Origin: Sipunculus nudus
Taxonomy: Eukaryota > Annelida > Sipuncula > Golfingiida > Sipunculidae
Length of the DNA stretch: 64,000 nt
Assembly: GCA_026874595.1 (NCBI GenBank)
Contig: CM049306.1
Span: 100,121,642-100,185,641, forward strand
Reading direction: 5' to 3'
The position numbers and the translations under genes are program-made. Each line of letters begins with the position of its first letter. Within the stretch, counting starts at the first letter, position 1. Positions 1 through 13,224 of this stretch are shown one piece after another. Under the pieces are notes generated by a model. It was not told where the DNA came from and did not search any database. It saw nothing but the letters and a program-made list of their open reading frames with translations.

Positions 1-256
1 TACAATGTATAGATTAAGAAAACTGAGAATATCGCTCACTGAATAGAAGTAATAGATCCATAGATTGTCCAAAATTTGGCAATAAAACAACAAATAATAC
101 TATGTATATATAATTCACTTTGTATTAGTTTCGTAAGTTTATCAAAACACCCACAGTTAAACCTTGATAATATTGTTGTTCAAGTACAGACCTCACTTTA
201 CAATAGCTGGAGAATAGTATTGTCCTGTAGGAGGCAGCGGCCACCGAGCATCTAAC

Positions 257-383
257 CTTCCGGGCGTCTTTTTTAGTCTCTTCATGTCCCGACCCATAAT
301 TGCTTGCTCCTCCTGCACTCGACTCTGTCGCCTGTTTGAGCAGGGTTACAAATTCATATTCCTCCTGCATATCTCCCCCGTCC
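257..383 (-). CDS. candidate internal exon, unknown protein
   Basis: A 127-nt open stretch on the minus strand with good splice signals on both sides. Upstream is a pyrimidine-rich tract ending in AACCCAG at plus position 384; downstream is the donor CGGAAG|GTTAGA at 256-251. It reads about 42 residues, beginning DGGDMQEEYEFVTLLKQ and ending HEETKKDARK, a hydrophilic mix unlike the low-complexity translations elsewhere in the window. I recognise no domain. No partner exon is evident nearby, so the rest of any gene would lie beyond the left edge or across long introns. The alternative is a chance ORF in locally GC-richer DNA. The splice sites and reading frame are seen; that it is an exon is inference. 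Confidence 0.35.
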
Positions 384-2499
384 CTGGGTTAAACAAACGA
401 GAGGCGAGGTCTCTTGTCCGGGAAATTGGGACATCAAATGACTTTATATTCAGACAAAGCTCTCCTTTCCATTCAAAAGGTTGGGAGAAAATTCGTTATG
501 GAAGTCCCACAACGGGTCTGGTTTCCGTCCGTCTGCGATCTTATTAACCTCAACTCTATCTGCATTTGAAAAAAATATATAATGATTCAAACATATGCAC
601 GGACGCTCTTGCAAAAATGCGTTTCTCAAGATCTAGAGTTCCTCGATTGTTCAGTTCCACAATGCATCCCATGTGTGATTAAATCGCACTTGCGACGGAT
701 TGATTAATGATAGCCCTGGAAATCAAACTGCTATCCGTACATTGACACTTTTAGCCTACACATAATCAATGCTTAGTGTAAAGTCCTACACTGCAAGTTG
801 TATTTGTGCACACAAGCACAAAGAGATTTTAGTTAATCACTAGAGGACAATTTGGTTCTTCTTCATTAGATTCTACAAGTAAAATGGGTTACAAATATGC
901 TGGTTTATTAGCTTGTGTACAAAGGCCAATATCTCAAACGTCTGCATTTGTGGTAAATTATTTAAGCATCAGCGCTTCATTGTCGCTTAATCTGATGGAC
1001 ATTATGTTAGAAGAAAAACTGATGATTTGTAGAGGCGGAATGCAGTTCTTGTTGTGTATATGTGTTGATGTGTATAACCTCTTAGTGCACTTGCAAGATC
1101 AAGTTTGTACACGATGTTTACATATCTTAGTCAATATCTCCTTTTCTTGCATGCTTGGACACCTGTTGGTAAAGGAATATTTAATCAGATTGTAGACTCT
1201 ATAACAGATAGTAAACAATGAAAACATCATAGGCTTTCCTTCCAGACCTGGACATTTAAAAAGAACGTTTAACACTGTCCCTTTACTGTTACTTCCAATG
1301 TCATCGGTTTACATTGAGGAAATCACTTTGTATGATCGTGAGGAAATCAGTTTGTATTAAAAAATAAAGTTTATATGATCCTTGGACATGAGTATAAAGA
1401 TGATTATAAATGATTTAATAATAATCATTTTGAAGACCACTGTTTGAATTACACGAGATATTAAATCTGACATCCGTAACTGTGCGATATCTTTGTGGAT
1501 GACAATTTCATCAGTAAGGATTTCGGATATCTGTGTGCTGATGTGTAATGATATATAGATCAATATAAACATGTATAATGGGCTTTCGTATAACTGGTAT
1601 AGTAACAAATATATCTATCCGAAGATTGTGCATGAAATATTAAATTAAGTTTACTATTATTGCTTTTTTATCATTACAATACTTTTTCTCCAATTGACAT
1701 ACGCCTTGAAGTGGAGTTAGAGGTCTCCGCTGATAAAGAAAAACGGAGTCTACTCCAGCGGGCTACAAACAAACCCGACTAGGCTTGATTCTGATGTAAA
1801 TAGAGATTAATGTACCAAAGCTACCATTACAAAAATATTTATTGTTATTGCAGTCTGGTCTCGCCGATTTCATGGCATCGCTTGAGGCAGTGAAAATCGG
1901 TGCCTCTTTGAAGCTGTGTTCTGGTGATAAAATCTTGAATAAGTATCCTTACTGTGTCTGTGGGCGTACTAGGACGTCCGGGGGAGGGATGAGGATGAAA
2001 TAAGGAGAAAATGCAAGACAACTGTTCAGTGGTGCCTAAATGATTTAAGTATAATGATTACAAGGTTTGAAGTATTGCAAATAATATAAACGCCTTGTTA
2101 AAATAACAGAGTTCAGTCTGTGAAATGAAACCAATTTCAAACCAATCACAAATGTCTGTTCAATAGTTTCTGGAAGGCAAGGAAAGAAGTTGATTCTGGG
2201 ATAAATATCTTTGTACGCGGCACGTACCGCCTGTTTTTCCAAGCCGAGCTGCGTTCAGTCATATTTTAAATTCAGGGTACTTACCTCATTTCTCACTTCA
2301 GGTTTTTGTCGCTACTGTTTAAAGAAACAGTAAAAAAGTATGTTTTTTATACTTTGATGCAGGTAAATTTGATTCCGTGTTTATTTTTCTTTTAAATGGA
2401 TATGCAAAATTCAGATATAACGTAGAACATATCAAAATATATTTCTGCATGTTACTGCCTGGACTGGTAAATATACCTTACATTTTCTTACATTATATT
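384..2499. other. noncoding stretch, nothing recognised
   Basis: AT-rich sequence on both strands with only short ORFs of low-complexity composition. No RNA gene, tandem array or transposon end was recognised. Confidence 0.5.
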
Positions 2500-2655
2500 C
2501 TGTATATCATTGTCTATTCACCCTTCGTTCTTCTGTATCCACCTTTTATCTATCTAATACTTATAATGAGAAGAAGGTCAGCTTCTGTCCTTAATGTTCT
2601 CTGAAACCGCGTTGCGTATGACACTGTGCTATACATCATTTTAAAGTGTTGTTCC
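2500..2655 (+). repeat. dispersed direct repeat, copy A
   Basis: Part of a degenerate repeat whose partner is at about 3990-4145. The best-kept core is TGAAACCGCGTTGC (here near 2602), followed by GTATGACACTGTGCTATAC. Homology weakens upstream. No terminal repeats or target duplication were seen, so the repeat class is unknown. Confidence 0.5.
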
Positions 2656-3989
2656 CGCAGTGACCTCGTCAAAATGAGGATAAATTATTCTTAAAATACA
2701 CGTCATTTTGAGTGATTTTAGTATTTATCCTCGCAAGTGCCTCTTCTTCTGTGCTTAATTGGCCCCCACGCAGACCAAGCCTTTTCTGGAGGCAACTTCA
2801 AGACTTTCCTGCATTCCATCTCAACAGCAACAGAGAGTGGTATGTTCAGAACCCCAGGGTTTGTGCAGTGCAAGGTCACAGGTCAACTTAAATTCCAAGT
2901 TATCCCATTATCTATTATAATGAATCTAAATTAATGTTATCTCCTCATAAGGTATTTAATTCAAGTGCTAAACAAAGACCACATGCTTTCAGTGACAGAA
3001 CTTTTTAGTTTGGCCAACATTGGAAAATGAGAACAGTTACTCTATCACCGTTCGAAATCATTTTTATTTGTTTACAGGTATGTAGATTTCTACACATTCT
3101 ACTCAAGTATATTTACATGATAACCATGGCTTTAAAAAATCGGCCAATTAATGTTCGAAAAAAATTTCGAAATGGGTTTGTAAAAAAGGAGCCCTGCAAC
3201 TTAACTACAATTCAGGGGTGGAGGCGTGCACACATATTTATACAAAATCCGCAATCTCCAGGGACATTCAACTCGAATACATGTAACCAGTACATATTTA
3301 AACTGGTAGGGATTCCATTAACAAATTAGATTCTGCAGTCGGAGCCTACAAACCTCCGCAAGAAACTCCTAATCGGTCATGTATTTATGTTTCATGTTTA
3401 AACAATGTCGAGTTAAAGTAACATGGGTTCACATGGGGAATGGCAGAACAAATAAATGCGAATGGGTGGGTTCTACACGGGGACAAAATTATCTTCCTTT
3501 GTCATAATGGTATATAAGTAAAAACAATATAATTTTGATTCTGATTACATCCAAAATTTAATGGATTGTTCCTATTATTTAATTCTAGATCTCTACAAAT
3601 TTCCCGCTAATCCCTACATTTTTTTTGTGTTAATTTGCCTTGAGACCAAGCAATGGACCAAGCCAGAAGTAATTTCTTTGTCACAGACTTGCAGTCGTAA
3701 ACTGCCTTTTATCTGGGAGTGTTGACAGTTTTCGATTAGGTCTGTTTTTTCATGTCAATCAACACAACTCATGACAAACACTAAATGCTGTTGGAACTAT
3801 TCCCCTAAGCCTGTCCTCTCACATAAGCAACAATACATTTTCGCGTGCAGGAAACTTCAACGTCATACATTTATCTATTAACATACCATGAGACCACCCT
3901 AAACCGACCAAAAAAATAATCATCTTTCGAGATGTCCTGTCAGCTTCATTTGAACAAAGTATCTTTTTAACTTTCATTCTGCTATGCTC
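2656..3989. other. noncoding stretch between two repeat copies
   Basis: No convincing gene. A short plus-strand ORF at 2737-2934 (65 codons) has somewhat more balanced composition but no recognisable motif and no clear splice sites. The rest is AT-rich and unremarkable. Confidence 0.4.
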
Positions 3990-4145
3990 ATATATTTATT
4001 TTTTTCAAATTGTTTTCATTGCTTCTTTATAAAACCGCTATATAGCTTATACTTATAAAAGAAAGTTGGGTCACTTTTGTCCTCTTTGTCCTGTGAAACC
4101 GCGTTGCTTATGACACCGTGCTATACCTCATTTAAAAGGTTATTC
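3990..4145 (+). repeat. dispersed direct repeat, copy B
   Basis: Second copy of the repeat at 2500-2655, in the same orientation about 1.5 kb away. The core TGAAACCGCGTTGC is at 4094-4107. Mismatches are scattered throughout, so the duplication is old. Confidence 0.5.
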
Positions 4146-4231
4146 ATTAAGCTCTGTTGTACATATAAAAAAAACATGTTTTACCTTACATTTGACCCAG
4201 CCACTGACCTACTTGACTTTTATTGGAAGAG

Positions 4232-4342
4232 CAGGCCGCAAAAAAATGGACTGAAGCCCTTAAAAGAAGGATGTGGCAGGTGAAAAAGGGGGGGGGGAGG
4301 GTTGTATCCGGCCCCCCTGGACCTCTCTTGGACCCGCTTCTG
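4232..4342. repeat. MITE fragment with CAGAAGCG-type end
   Basis: A short GC-rich island with an 11-G run. Its right edge reads inward as CAGAAGCGGGTCCAAGAGAG, resembling the CAGNGGCG termini of the elements at 16766 and 54649. The left edge (CAGGCCGC) matches poorly and no duplication was found, so this is at best a remnant. Confidence 0.3.
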
Positions 4343-4689
4343 CTATTAACGAGGTATGCATATTCCCGTTTCTTCCTTAAACATACATTTAGATTATATT
4401 TCATATTTTCCTTACGTCATTCTGTACCCTACAAGTCTAACAATAATAATAAATGTTACCAATCAAAGATCTTAGAAAATCTAAACGCCCCCGCGTCCCC
4501 TTTCATTTCGCAAATGTAAACATCATCACTGTCCAGTGTTACGGAACCTAATATAAACAGATCACTTATGCATGATGAACACAAATTTTGTAATGGAGAT
4601 AAAAAAACAAAAACAAATCAGATTCTGCAACACTAGACAGCGTGAAATGTCTATGGGAATGAATAAAGAAGTTAAGGGTTTTTTTGTTA

Positions 4690-5296
4690 ACAAATAATTA
4701 TAATTTATTCTTAAAACAACACTAACAATACAATACACTTAGTCAATACAATTATACAGTAAAACAGCGTTATAGCAACAAGTCAATACAAGCACACAGA
4801 AAGATAATGGTACAATACCTGGATACCAATACCGTAACCACGATAAGTCCTTTAAATGTAAACTCTCAGAGAATGACAGTCCTGTGGAAAGTTCTTTCAA
4901 CAACCCAGAAAGTAAACTGAAGTCCAAATGTATAAAATCCAGGAGAAAGTTCTTGAAAATCTATAATTGCCGCATTCGTCGGGTGAGGTCCTGACACACG
5001 CTTCTGCGTCCGCTGGTATCTGCCCTACTCTACCCTCTGGTTCTAGAAAACAGCCCCTTTATATACCTTCACACCCCAAGCCGGGAATTTTCCACTTCTC
5101 GAACAGTCTATAAGTTCTTGCACAACACGCTTTTCAGGAATTATCGAGAAGACATCGCTGTGCGTACCTCCACATACCAGGGCCATCACGTGACCCACGA
5201 CCAGGCGTGAAAACCCAAGGCTCACATGACAACGATGTTCAACCAGTGCGGATTAAACATAAAATGTAACAAAACACGAGTTACGCCCGTGTCACA
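4690..5296 (-). mobile_element. probable solo LTR, minus strand
   Basis: Read on the minus strand, the segment starts near TGTGACACGGGCGTAAC, carries a TATA box (TATATAAAG at 5057-5065), continues for about 350 bp without coding sequence, and has AATAAA at 4704-4709. This is the order of signals expected in an LTR. The GGGCGTAA start motif recurs at 12552-12559. No flanking duplication, primer-binding site or gag/pol sequence was seen, so the exact ends are uncertain and a promoter of another kind is possible. Confidence 0.4.
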
Positions 5297-8200
5297 CAAT
5301 AAAAAGAGCACCTGTAACACCAGGTCTTCAATGTAAGTATATCGATGTATAAATTCTTGCCGAGAGCACAGTGCCACAAAATAAATAAAAAATATTTGAA
5401 CATATCTTATTGAAACAGTGTCCCACTTAAAATCTATATTCTATTTTAACTTTAAGAATAAAAAAATCTCATATAATACTTCCCCCCAACTCCGATAAAA
5501 AGCCCGATTACTGGTTAAAAAGCTTGTACAATATAAACGCTCACTCATATTTTATGATGGAACGTCTAAGGGGCGGATAGGGGGGGGGGGGGGGGAGGGG
5601 TGCTCCCTTTTCTGCCTAAATCCTCTTTTTGAAATATGACAAAACCCACTTAATATCGAAACACAGCGACGACATTAACCCAGAATGTACCATTACAGCT
5701 TAAGTTTTTTTTTTTTCAGAAAGTTTCATGGATGGTTATATGAGCCTTCATTCTACAAATCCTCTGTCCGGTTCTTTTTCCGAATTTCCCGAACTGATTC
5801 TCTCCCCGGACCTTAAACACTATTCATTACCTATATTTGCATAAAATAAAACACAGACTGTTTTCAGGAATTAAAATAAAAGACACCTTAAGAACGTGAA
5901 ATATTAGATTTAACTTGATGTAATATAAAAGAGCAGTTGTCTGCCTGCTCTTTTATAAATCGTATATATCACCTTTCCAACAATGTTTAATGGTAGAAAA
6001 TTGATACTTTCCTTAAGGTTAGGACATATTTTTATTTTTTTTTCTAAATATTAAGGGAAAAGACAAAAACCATTATAAATGCTGAGATAGAATCTTGTAT
6101 AATTCATGTCTCGTTCCATTTGTCTCGTAAATAAATAAGCCAAATGATAACAGCCTCAGACTGCTTCATGAACAACATGATCTACATTCAGTTGAGTCTT
6201 CCGGGCGACAGAGGAGAGTCTCTGTACTTGCTGCAAATGCGACAGAAAAAAAGGAGGAAAACACTGCGGCGGCCATCGACCCGCAAAGCGAATTCATCAA
6301 ATACTGTTCTCTACAGAGCAAGACAAAACATGACTAGGATGGAAGATGGGCTCACTTTTCCCTGTAGATTAATAGCTTGAATCTTATCATTTCGGCGTAT
6401 CTTGTATTCTTATGGTTGTGTTGTATAAAGGATTTTTTATCCCGATGTTCAGCAGAAAGACTAATTTAGACAGAAGGCATATGTGGAGAAGATATGTTCC
6501 TCTGGAATAAGGCCTTTCAAAGGGTAATATAATTTAACTCGTTTCTTTATAGTTTTAGGACTCAGATATGAAAGCAATTGATTGATAACTGTCTGTCGCA
6601 ATCCTTTCTGCTAATAACCTATGACATTAGCAAATAAGCAAAAACCTGCGTGAGAGTTCTGGATATATTTCAAAGCAAATCTATAATTGATGTGGAAGGG
6701 GGGAAAGAACGCGAAACCCGATAGTGGTATATTCTGCCCGGTAAAATGGATAACGCGAATTTGATTTGTTCAAATATGCCTGATGCAATTATACAAAGGT
6801 GTATCGTAAAATTCTTGAAACTTATTATGTATCATCATATATGTTTCATTCCAGATCAATAATTCCGGAATAGTAAAAAAACACAGAGGCTTCATATGTC
6901 GGGAAGAGTTTGTATTTTAATTTTGTTAATGTCATCACAAAATTTCATTCATTTCCTGTTTGCAAGGGTAACATTGAAAGCAGTCAAAAGAAATGAATCA
7001 GACCTTATATAATCTGTCATGTTAATGTTGAGACACGGTATGTATATATATACACTGCCAGTTAACCTGTTTTTCCGATTTTGTTTACAGGATGCTCCGT
7101 TCAAAACATGGTCCCCAAGGCAGAATTAGACAAATGCGTGAAAAATGAATACTTTCCATTTTTGAGTGTCTACAAATAAACAAGATCTTATATGTGACAC
7201 AATATGTATGACGCTGGTTGTTTTGTACGACCAAAGTCTTGAACTGGACGCAGCCAGGACAACTGCTGATATCATAGCTAAAAGGTCTTTTTTGTATTGC
7301 GTGCATATTTTGCTATTTCTCTGTGACGTAACACAAGCGTAATCTCAAAAACCGCCATAAGAATGCAGTATGACATAAAGACAATCAGTTGCTGGATAAG
7401 ACCTCTTTATACATTTTGCGAAAGGAGAAAAAATAAGCATTTTCCTGTGATCGTGCATGTGTGCTTTTTCAGGCCTGCAAACTAAATGGACTGATACCTT
7501 TTAAATAACAGGAGGATAGGGTGTTGAAACATTTTATACGAACATTACATCTTGTCATCATTATTCATTTATAGCGAAAATAGAAATTGCGTAAAGTGAA
7601 AGAATGGCTCCTGTATAATGACACCCTGCAAAAAGTCATCTCACCATAGGCCATAGGACATCAATAAATGTCATGGTAACTTAAGCTTGGGTCTCCAAGA
7701 TCTGTATGTAAATTTGGAAATTCCCAGGACATATACTTGGAATCTATGCCCCGCAACGGCTCAGGCTTTTGAAGTACTTACACCTGCGTCTTTGCGTCAT
7801 CTTTATTCAGGTCCTCCAAGGAATCCCGCCATGACATTGACAATTTATTTGTAATGCCTACAATTTTCTCCAGTTGTCAAAATCTTATATCCCGATTCGC
7901 ACACCATGTACTATGACAAGCAGTCCAGCAGTTCAGCACAATCTAGCCTGTGTTATTACTTTTAAAAGTCTTTACTTCCGAGATGCTGAAATATGTGTTT
8001 ACATCTCGTAATTTTGAGAATATAAGCGACCTAAATTTCTCCATGTAAAACTTTTAATTGCTTCATCATACTTTTAATCTGATAGTTTTCTGCAAAGTGA
8101 GATATGACGGACAGTTAAAATTTTTGTCATACGAAAGTTTAAACAAACGGCTGAAGTACACTCTCCTCAATAATGCAAGTAAAATGAGTAAGTTAAATTT

Positions 8201-9679
8201 TTGCAGATGATCGCATGTCTGCTGCCTCAGTTAAACATTTTCAACATAATTTAGTATTCATTAAATTCCATCCAGGGGTTCCTAAAAATGTGGTTTTTTT
8301 TAATGTGAATTTTTCTTACACGAGTCTTGTCTTCTGAAGTGTTCTGTTACTTTGAGGGTGTATGTTTCAGTGACTTAATCTTACATCTCCACAGATGATC
8401 TATCACAGCCTGTCAGCAAATGAAGTGTGGAATTTCTGGGCCTTATGGTAACGCATTGTGCCCTGCTAAAGTTTAGACTAATTGCTGCAATGGTTCTAAT
8501 GGTTACAGATGGCAACACCAGTCTGCTGAAGCAGCTAGACTAGCTTCTGCAAGATGGGAGCACATCCAACTTACGTTCCATGGTGAGTTGACGGTAAAGT
8601 AGGAAAAGTGAGTAAATAACATACACTGTATTTATTTCAGTCAATGCTGCAAAATACCATGTAAATAAAAACACTTCATTAACTTCATAACTACTTACTA
8701 AAGGTTTCATGAACTGCTGTTTCCCTAAGACCAAGCCACTTTCATAAACAGTTAATAAGCACATTAACAACATAACTTATTTTACAAGTAACGATGACAC
8801 ACACATCACAGGTACTCACATTTGAATAATAACTAATCTAACTAAGTCAGGCGGATCAGTTAAGTTTATTGTAATGATAAATAAATGGGGGTGATGAATA
8901 AATAAGCTTATTAATAAATGAGCATTAATGTTGATTTGTTTATCAAACAATTACTCTTCAATCATCTCGGGTCAAACTGGTTTATACTTGGTTATTTTAC
9001 CAATTTGTTTCTATACCAAACACGAATGAAATGTTCAGCATCACAGTGTAACACCCTGAAGAAATATATAAGGCTGTAAAGGAAACGCAGACTTGATGTT
9101 TCACAATGTACAGTATATCTGTACGATCTATGAGTTCTAAACACGTTCATAAAAAATAAGTCATTCATTAATATTCTCTCTTCAAATCTAATGATAACTG
9201 CACTAGTGATAAGTACCTGCCCATATATGGCTCTGTGCGAAACCAAAGTCCAGAATTCTCTAATTGTCAAGTTATTAACACATGTAAGACCTAAAGAACT
9301 TACATATAGTTTAAGTAATGTAACAACAGGTAAGTACATTTACTAAGTACATTAGTAAGTAATATTTTCATATTTCGTGATTGAAATAAACTTATATATA
9401 TTATAGAAAACACGCCATTTCCTATAAATTTACTGTACTGTAAAAATATCGAGATACGTATCGCAATACGCTAGCACATGTATCGCAATATATTGCAATA
9501 CATAATTTGTAGGCAATACCCAGCCCTATCCATCAGTAGTGTGATCGTTGCGTTCATTAGTGTTTGCTAAGTAGGCCCCAGCTTAGTACCTCGCCAAAGG
9601 TCAATAGTGTTGTTAAGACGGACCTAATGAAAGAAAGAATGTGCATTTAATGACATTAAAACGTTATGTAACAAGGGCT
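5297..9679. other. noncoding stretch, repeat scraps only
   Basis: No supported gene. A G-rich scrap at 5570-5600 (GGGGCGGATAGG then a long G run) looks like the end of a CAGGGGCG-type element. At 9440-9530 repeated CGATAC/CAATAC motifs followed by AATACCCAGCCCTA resemble the terminal part of a widespread invertebrate repeat (identity uncertain). The remainder is AT-rich unique sequence. Confidence 0.4.
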
Positions 9680-11325
9680 ACGGTAATACATCGATAAGAT
9701 TATAGACTGCTCTGACAAGAGCCGGTGTGGGTATCGATTCCACTGACAAGAACGTGTACGGTTATCGATGAATTTGACAGGTATTTTGGCGGTTATCGAA
9801 AGCTCTTGCAAGAATTGGTGAAGTTACCGATGATTCTGACAAGAACTGGTGACGTTATCGATATTTCTGACAAGAACTGGTGCGGTTATCGATGGTTCTG
9901 ACAAGAACTGGTGCGGTTATCGATGGTTCTGACAAGAACTTGTGCGGTTATCGATGATTCTGACAGGAATTGGTGCGTCTATCTATGGTCCTGACAAGAA
10001 CTGGTGCGGTTATCGATGGTTCTGACAAGAACAGGTACTGTTATCGATGGTCCTGACAAGAACTGGGGCAGTTATCGATGGTCCTGACAAGAATTGGTAG
10101 GGGTTTGGATGGTCCTGACAAGAGTTGGTGGGGTTATCGATGGTTCTGACAAGATTTGGTGCGGTTATCGATGGTCCTGACAGTAATTGGTGCGTCTATC
10201 TATAGTCCTGACAAGAACTGGTGCGGTTATCGATGATTCTGACAAGAACTGGCTCTGTTATCGATGGTCTTGACAAGAACTGGGGCGGTTATCGATGGTC
10301 CTGGCAAGAATCGATGAGGTTTTGGATGGTTTTGACAAGAGTTGGTGGGGTTATCGATGGTTCTGACAAGATTTGGTGCGGTTATCGATTATCCTGACAA
10401 GAATTGGTGGGTTTTGGATTGTCCTGACAAGAGTTGGAGGGGTTATCGATGGTTCTGACAAGATTTGGTGCGGTTATCGATGGTCCTGACAGTAATTGGT
10501 GCGTCTATCTATGGTCCTGACAAGAACTGGTGCGGTTATCGATGGTTCTGACAAGAACTGGTTCTGTTATCGATGGTCCTGACAAGAACTGGGGCGGTTA
10601 TCGATGGTCCTGACAAGAATTGATGGGGTTTTGGATGGTTTTGACAAGAACTGGTGCGGTTATCGAGGGTCCTGACAGAAATTGGTGGGGTTATCGATGG
10701 TCCTGACAAGAATTGATGGGGTTTTGGATGGTTTTGACAAGAACTGGTGCGGTTATCGAGGGTCCTGACAGAAATTGGTGGGGTTATCGATGGTCCTGAC
10801 AAGAATTGATGGGGTTTTGGATGGTTTTGACAAGAACTGGTGCGGTTATCGAGGGTCCTGACAGAAATTGGTGGGGTTATCGATGGTTCTGACAAGAATT
10901 GGTAGGGTTATCGATGGTGCTGACAAGAACCGGTGCGGTTATCGATGGTGCTGACAGAAATTGGGGCGGTTATCGATGGTTCTGACAAGAATTGGTGGGG
11001 TTATCGATGGTGCTGACAAGAATTGGTGCGGTTATCGATGGTGCTGACAGAAATTGGTGCGGTTATCGATGGTTCTGACAAGAATTGGTGGGGTTATCGA
11101 TGGTGCTGACAAGAATTGGTGCGGTTATCGATGGTGCTGACAGAAATTGGTGCGGTTATCGATGGTGCTGACAGAAATTGGTGCGGTTATCGATGGTTCT
11201 GACAAGAATTGGTGGGGTTATCGTTGGTGCTGACAAGAATTGGTGCGGTTATCGATGGCGCTGACAGAAATTGGTGCGGTTGTCGATGGTCCTGACAGGA
11301 ATGGGTCAGGTTATCGATCGATCTG
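9680..11325 (+). repeat. 31-bp minisatellite with higher-order repeats
   Basis: About 53 copies of a 31-bp unit, typical form GGTTATCGATGGTTCTGACA followed by AGAACTGGTGC. Copies diverge at both edges and are most alike in the middle. Two higher-order levels are visible: a 93-bp (three-unit) repeat present three times starting at 10621, 10714 and 10807, and a 309-bp (ten-unit) duplication (CAGTAATTGG at 10181 and 10490). Minus-strand ORFs here simply reflect 93 being divisible by three and are not genes. Nearly every unit carries ATCGAT. Confidence 0.95.
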
Positions 11326-11500
11326 GAAATCTTGATACAGGTATTGATAGCGGTGTGAAAGGTGGTATGTCTATTTTGTTTAGCCGCGGGTATCTTGACG
11401 CCGGGTATTTTCACTAACTTAATATCGCATTTATACTTAAATTTGATATTCTATTATCTCGTGCGGATCATTCAATGGCTTTGATTAAGTTTAGCGATAA

Positions 11501-11766
11501 GGCCAAAAAAGGTATGGTTCTCAGGCAATTTTTTTTCAGAAATCAGTGCTGGCGGACGTTTTTTATCACCAATTTTGTATGTTTTGATAAAAATGTCATA
11601 TGACCAAGGGAAAAATGGTAATATAATCATTCTTTAACAGGTAAAAGCACTACATAACAAAGAAAAACTCATCAAAATTGTATTATTTTATCTTCTTAAA
11701 AGATGTAAAATGAAAAATAAAAATTGTTGATGCGGGCGACTGCGGACTCTTTTATTTTTTAGGCCT
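11501..11766. mobile_element. degraded PIF/Harbinger-type MITE, copy 1
   Basis: Starts GGCCAAAAAAGGTATGGTTC right after TAA (11498-11500) and shares the terminus and GCGGGCG-rich interior edge with the better copy at 39063-39400. The right end (TTTATTTTTTAGGCC) has lost much of its inverted repeat. No coding capacity. Confidence 0.6.
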
Positions 11767-12545
11767 GATCGATTTTACACCACAGGCCCATATTACATGT
11801 AAATGTTTTTCCAATCAACTTTGAATCGACCTGATCGAATAGAAAGGATATCACCAAGCAAATTCAATCCAATTTTCTTTCTGCCACCCTTAATGCACCG
11901 TATGAAGGTTACTCTCCGATAATACATGAGCAAAAGTTATCAGACAAAAGTATTTGCATGGTTTGTTAAAAATAAAATATCCTTATATTTAGGATAATTA
12001 TATTATGATTGCCATTCGCTTCTTATATGGGGGTACAAGTCATAAGAATTAACATTTCTGAATGTAAAATTATTGGCCTGTTAATGTTAAATGTTTACAG
12101 TGTTTACATGATGTTATGTTTAAATTAAGCTTAGCTGAATGATATTTCAGGGCAGCTTCCTGTTAATCGGCATTGAAGCTGTTATCAGACTGAGATTAAT
12201 TACATTTTATAACGAGTTAACATAACACCATTATAAAATATAACAATAATACGCATATAAATACAACAACAATATTACGCACAGCGCAGTGTTTTTTTTA
12301 ATGGGTGAATGAGTATCTGAAGAAATGCTTTGGTGTCAACCCAGACAACTGACAACTGAACTTGTTATATGCTATACTGATATGAATGTTTTCCCAAATT
12401 CTGTTCGTATTTTGATGACATGTACCCAAAGGATCACATGTATACTGCCAGAGCCTGGTGACTTGCACCAACTGTTTTGGCACAGTCAATCTGACCAGTC
12501 ATAACAAAACGCTTGGCCTTTGAGACAAACAATTTAAGCCATGGC
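11767..12545. other. noncoding stretch, nothing recognised
   Basis: AT-rich sequence without supported genes, repeats or RNA motifs. Confidence 0.4.
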
Positions 12546-12965
12546 CCATCCAACCATTTGTTACGCCCGTAACAGACAATAAAGAAGCAAGCACATGGAT
12601 ATCACGGCTCATTTAGCAGGACTCCAGAAATTGATGGCGTATAACACGAGGGCGTCCCGTCTCCCAGAGCAGACGACCACAGTTCATCACACGCACAAGA
12701 AATTGGAAGTCGAATGAGATATCGCGGAGCCACGAGTATTGACGAGGGTGGGCACATACAGCAGGCCGCGTCATCAAACCTGCCATGTTTAATGTGTTTT
12801 CAGTGATGATAGGTTGGTGTATAGCTGCCAAACGTGTGCGGGTAATCACAAACATCATTTGGCTTTTGCTGATCGAATTGAATAATCCAATCCCGTATAA
12901 ATGATATTGCGCCGTCGTTTGACCAGCTCGGGGGTCTCTGTCGTCATATATCACGGTTCATTTGA
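12546..12965. repeat. possible LTR-retrotransposon remnant
   Basis: Begins with GTTACGCCCGTAAC (5-bp arms GTTAC/GTAAC), the motif also seen at the probable LTR start near 5281-5296, followed in both places by ACAATAAA. Related sequences ATATCACGGCTCATTTA (near 12599) and ATATCACGGTTCATTTG (near 12947) form an imperfect direct repeat about 348 bp apart. GC content is higher than in the surroundings. No coding domain was recognised. Confidence 0.3.
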
Positions 12966-13169
12966 ACCAGCAAGCAGCCTTACCCCTGCCGCGCCACCAG
13001 CCATTCGTCTTCCCCTGCTACCGTAACTAAAGGCGATCATAAAAAATCCCCATAGGTACCGGCTCGTTCATTGTTGAGGTTGATAAATGGTTCATTCACA
13101 GTTCCGAAAGTAACACAAGACAAATTACATGCTAAACTACTCTCAGCATCCAACTAAAAAAACTTGTGT

Positions 13170-13171
<2 letters not shown>

Positions 13172-13222
<51 letters not shown>
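13172..13222. repeat. (TA)n microsatellite
   Basis: Uninterrupted TA dinucleotides. Confidence 0.98.

Positions 13223-13224
<2 letters not shown>

Noticed and set aside
8394-8447. Mini-exon after CTCCACAG with a GTAACG donor
   Set aside because: Only about 54 nt with no recognisable product; signals this short occur often by chance.
10536-10895. 119-codon minus-strand ORF with a 31-residue repeat
   Set aside because: It is a by-product of the 31-bp minisatellite: three units make 93 bp, divisible by three, so a stop-free frame repeats automatically.
9680-11325. CRISPR-like array (31-bp regularity)
   Set aside because: There are no unique spacers; the whole period is the repeat, and the context is eukaryotic.
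12599-12965. Pair of LTRs from the ATATCACGG direct repeat
   Set aside because: The repeat is only about 17 bp and imperfect, with no coding sequence between copies.
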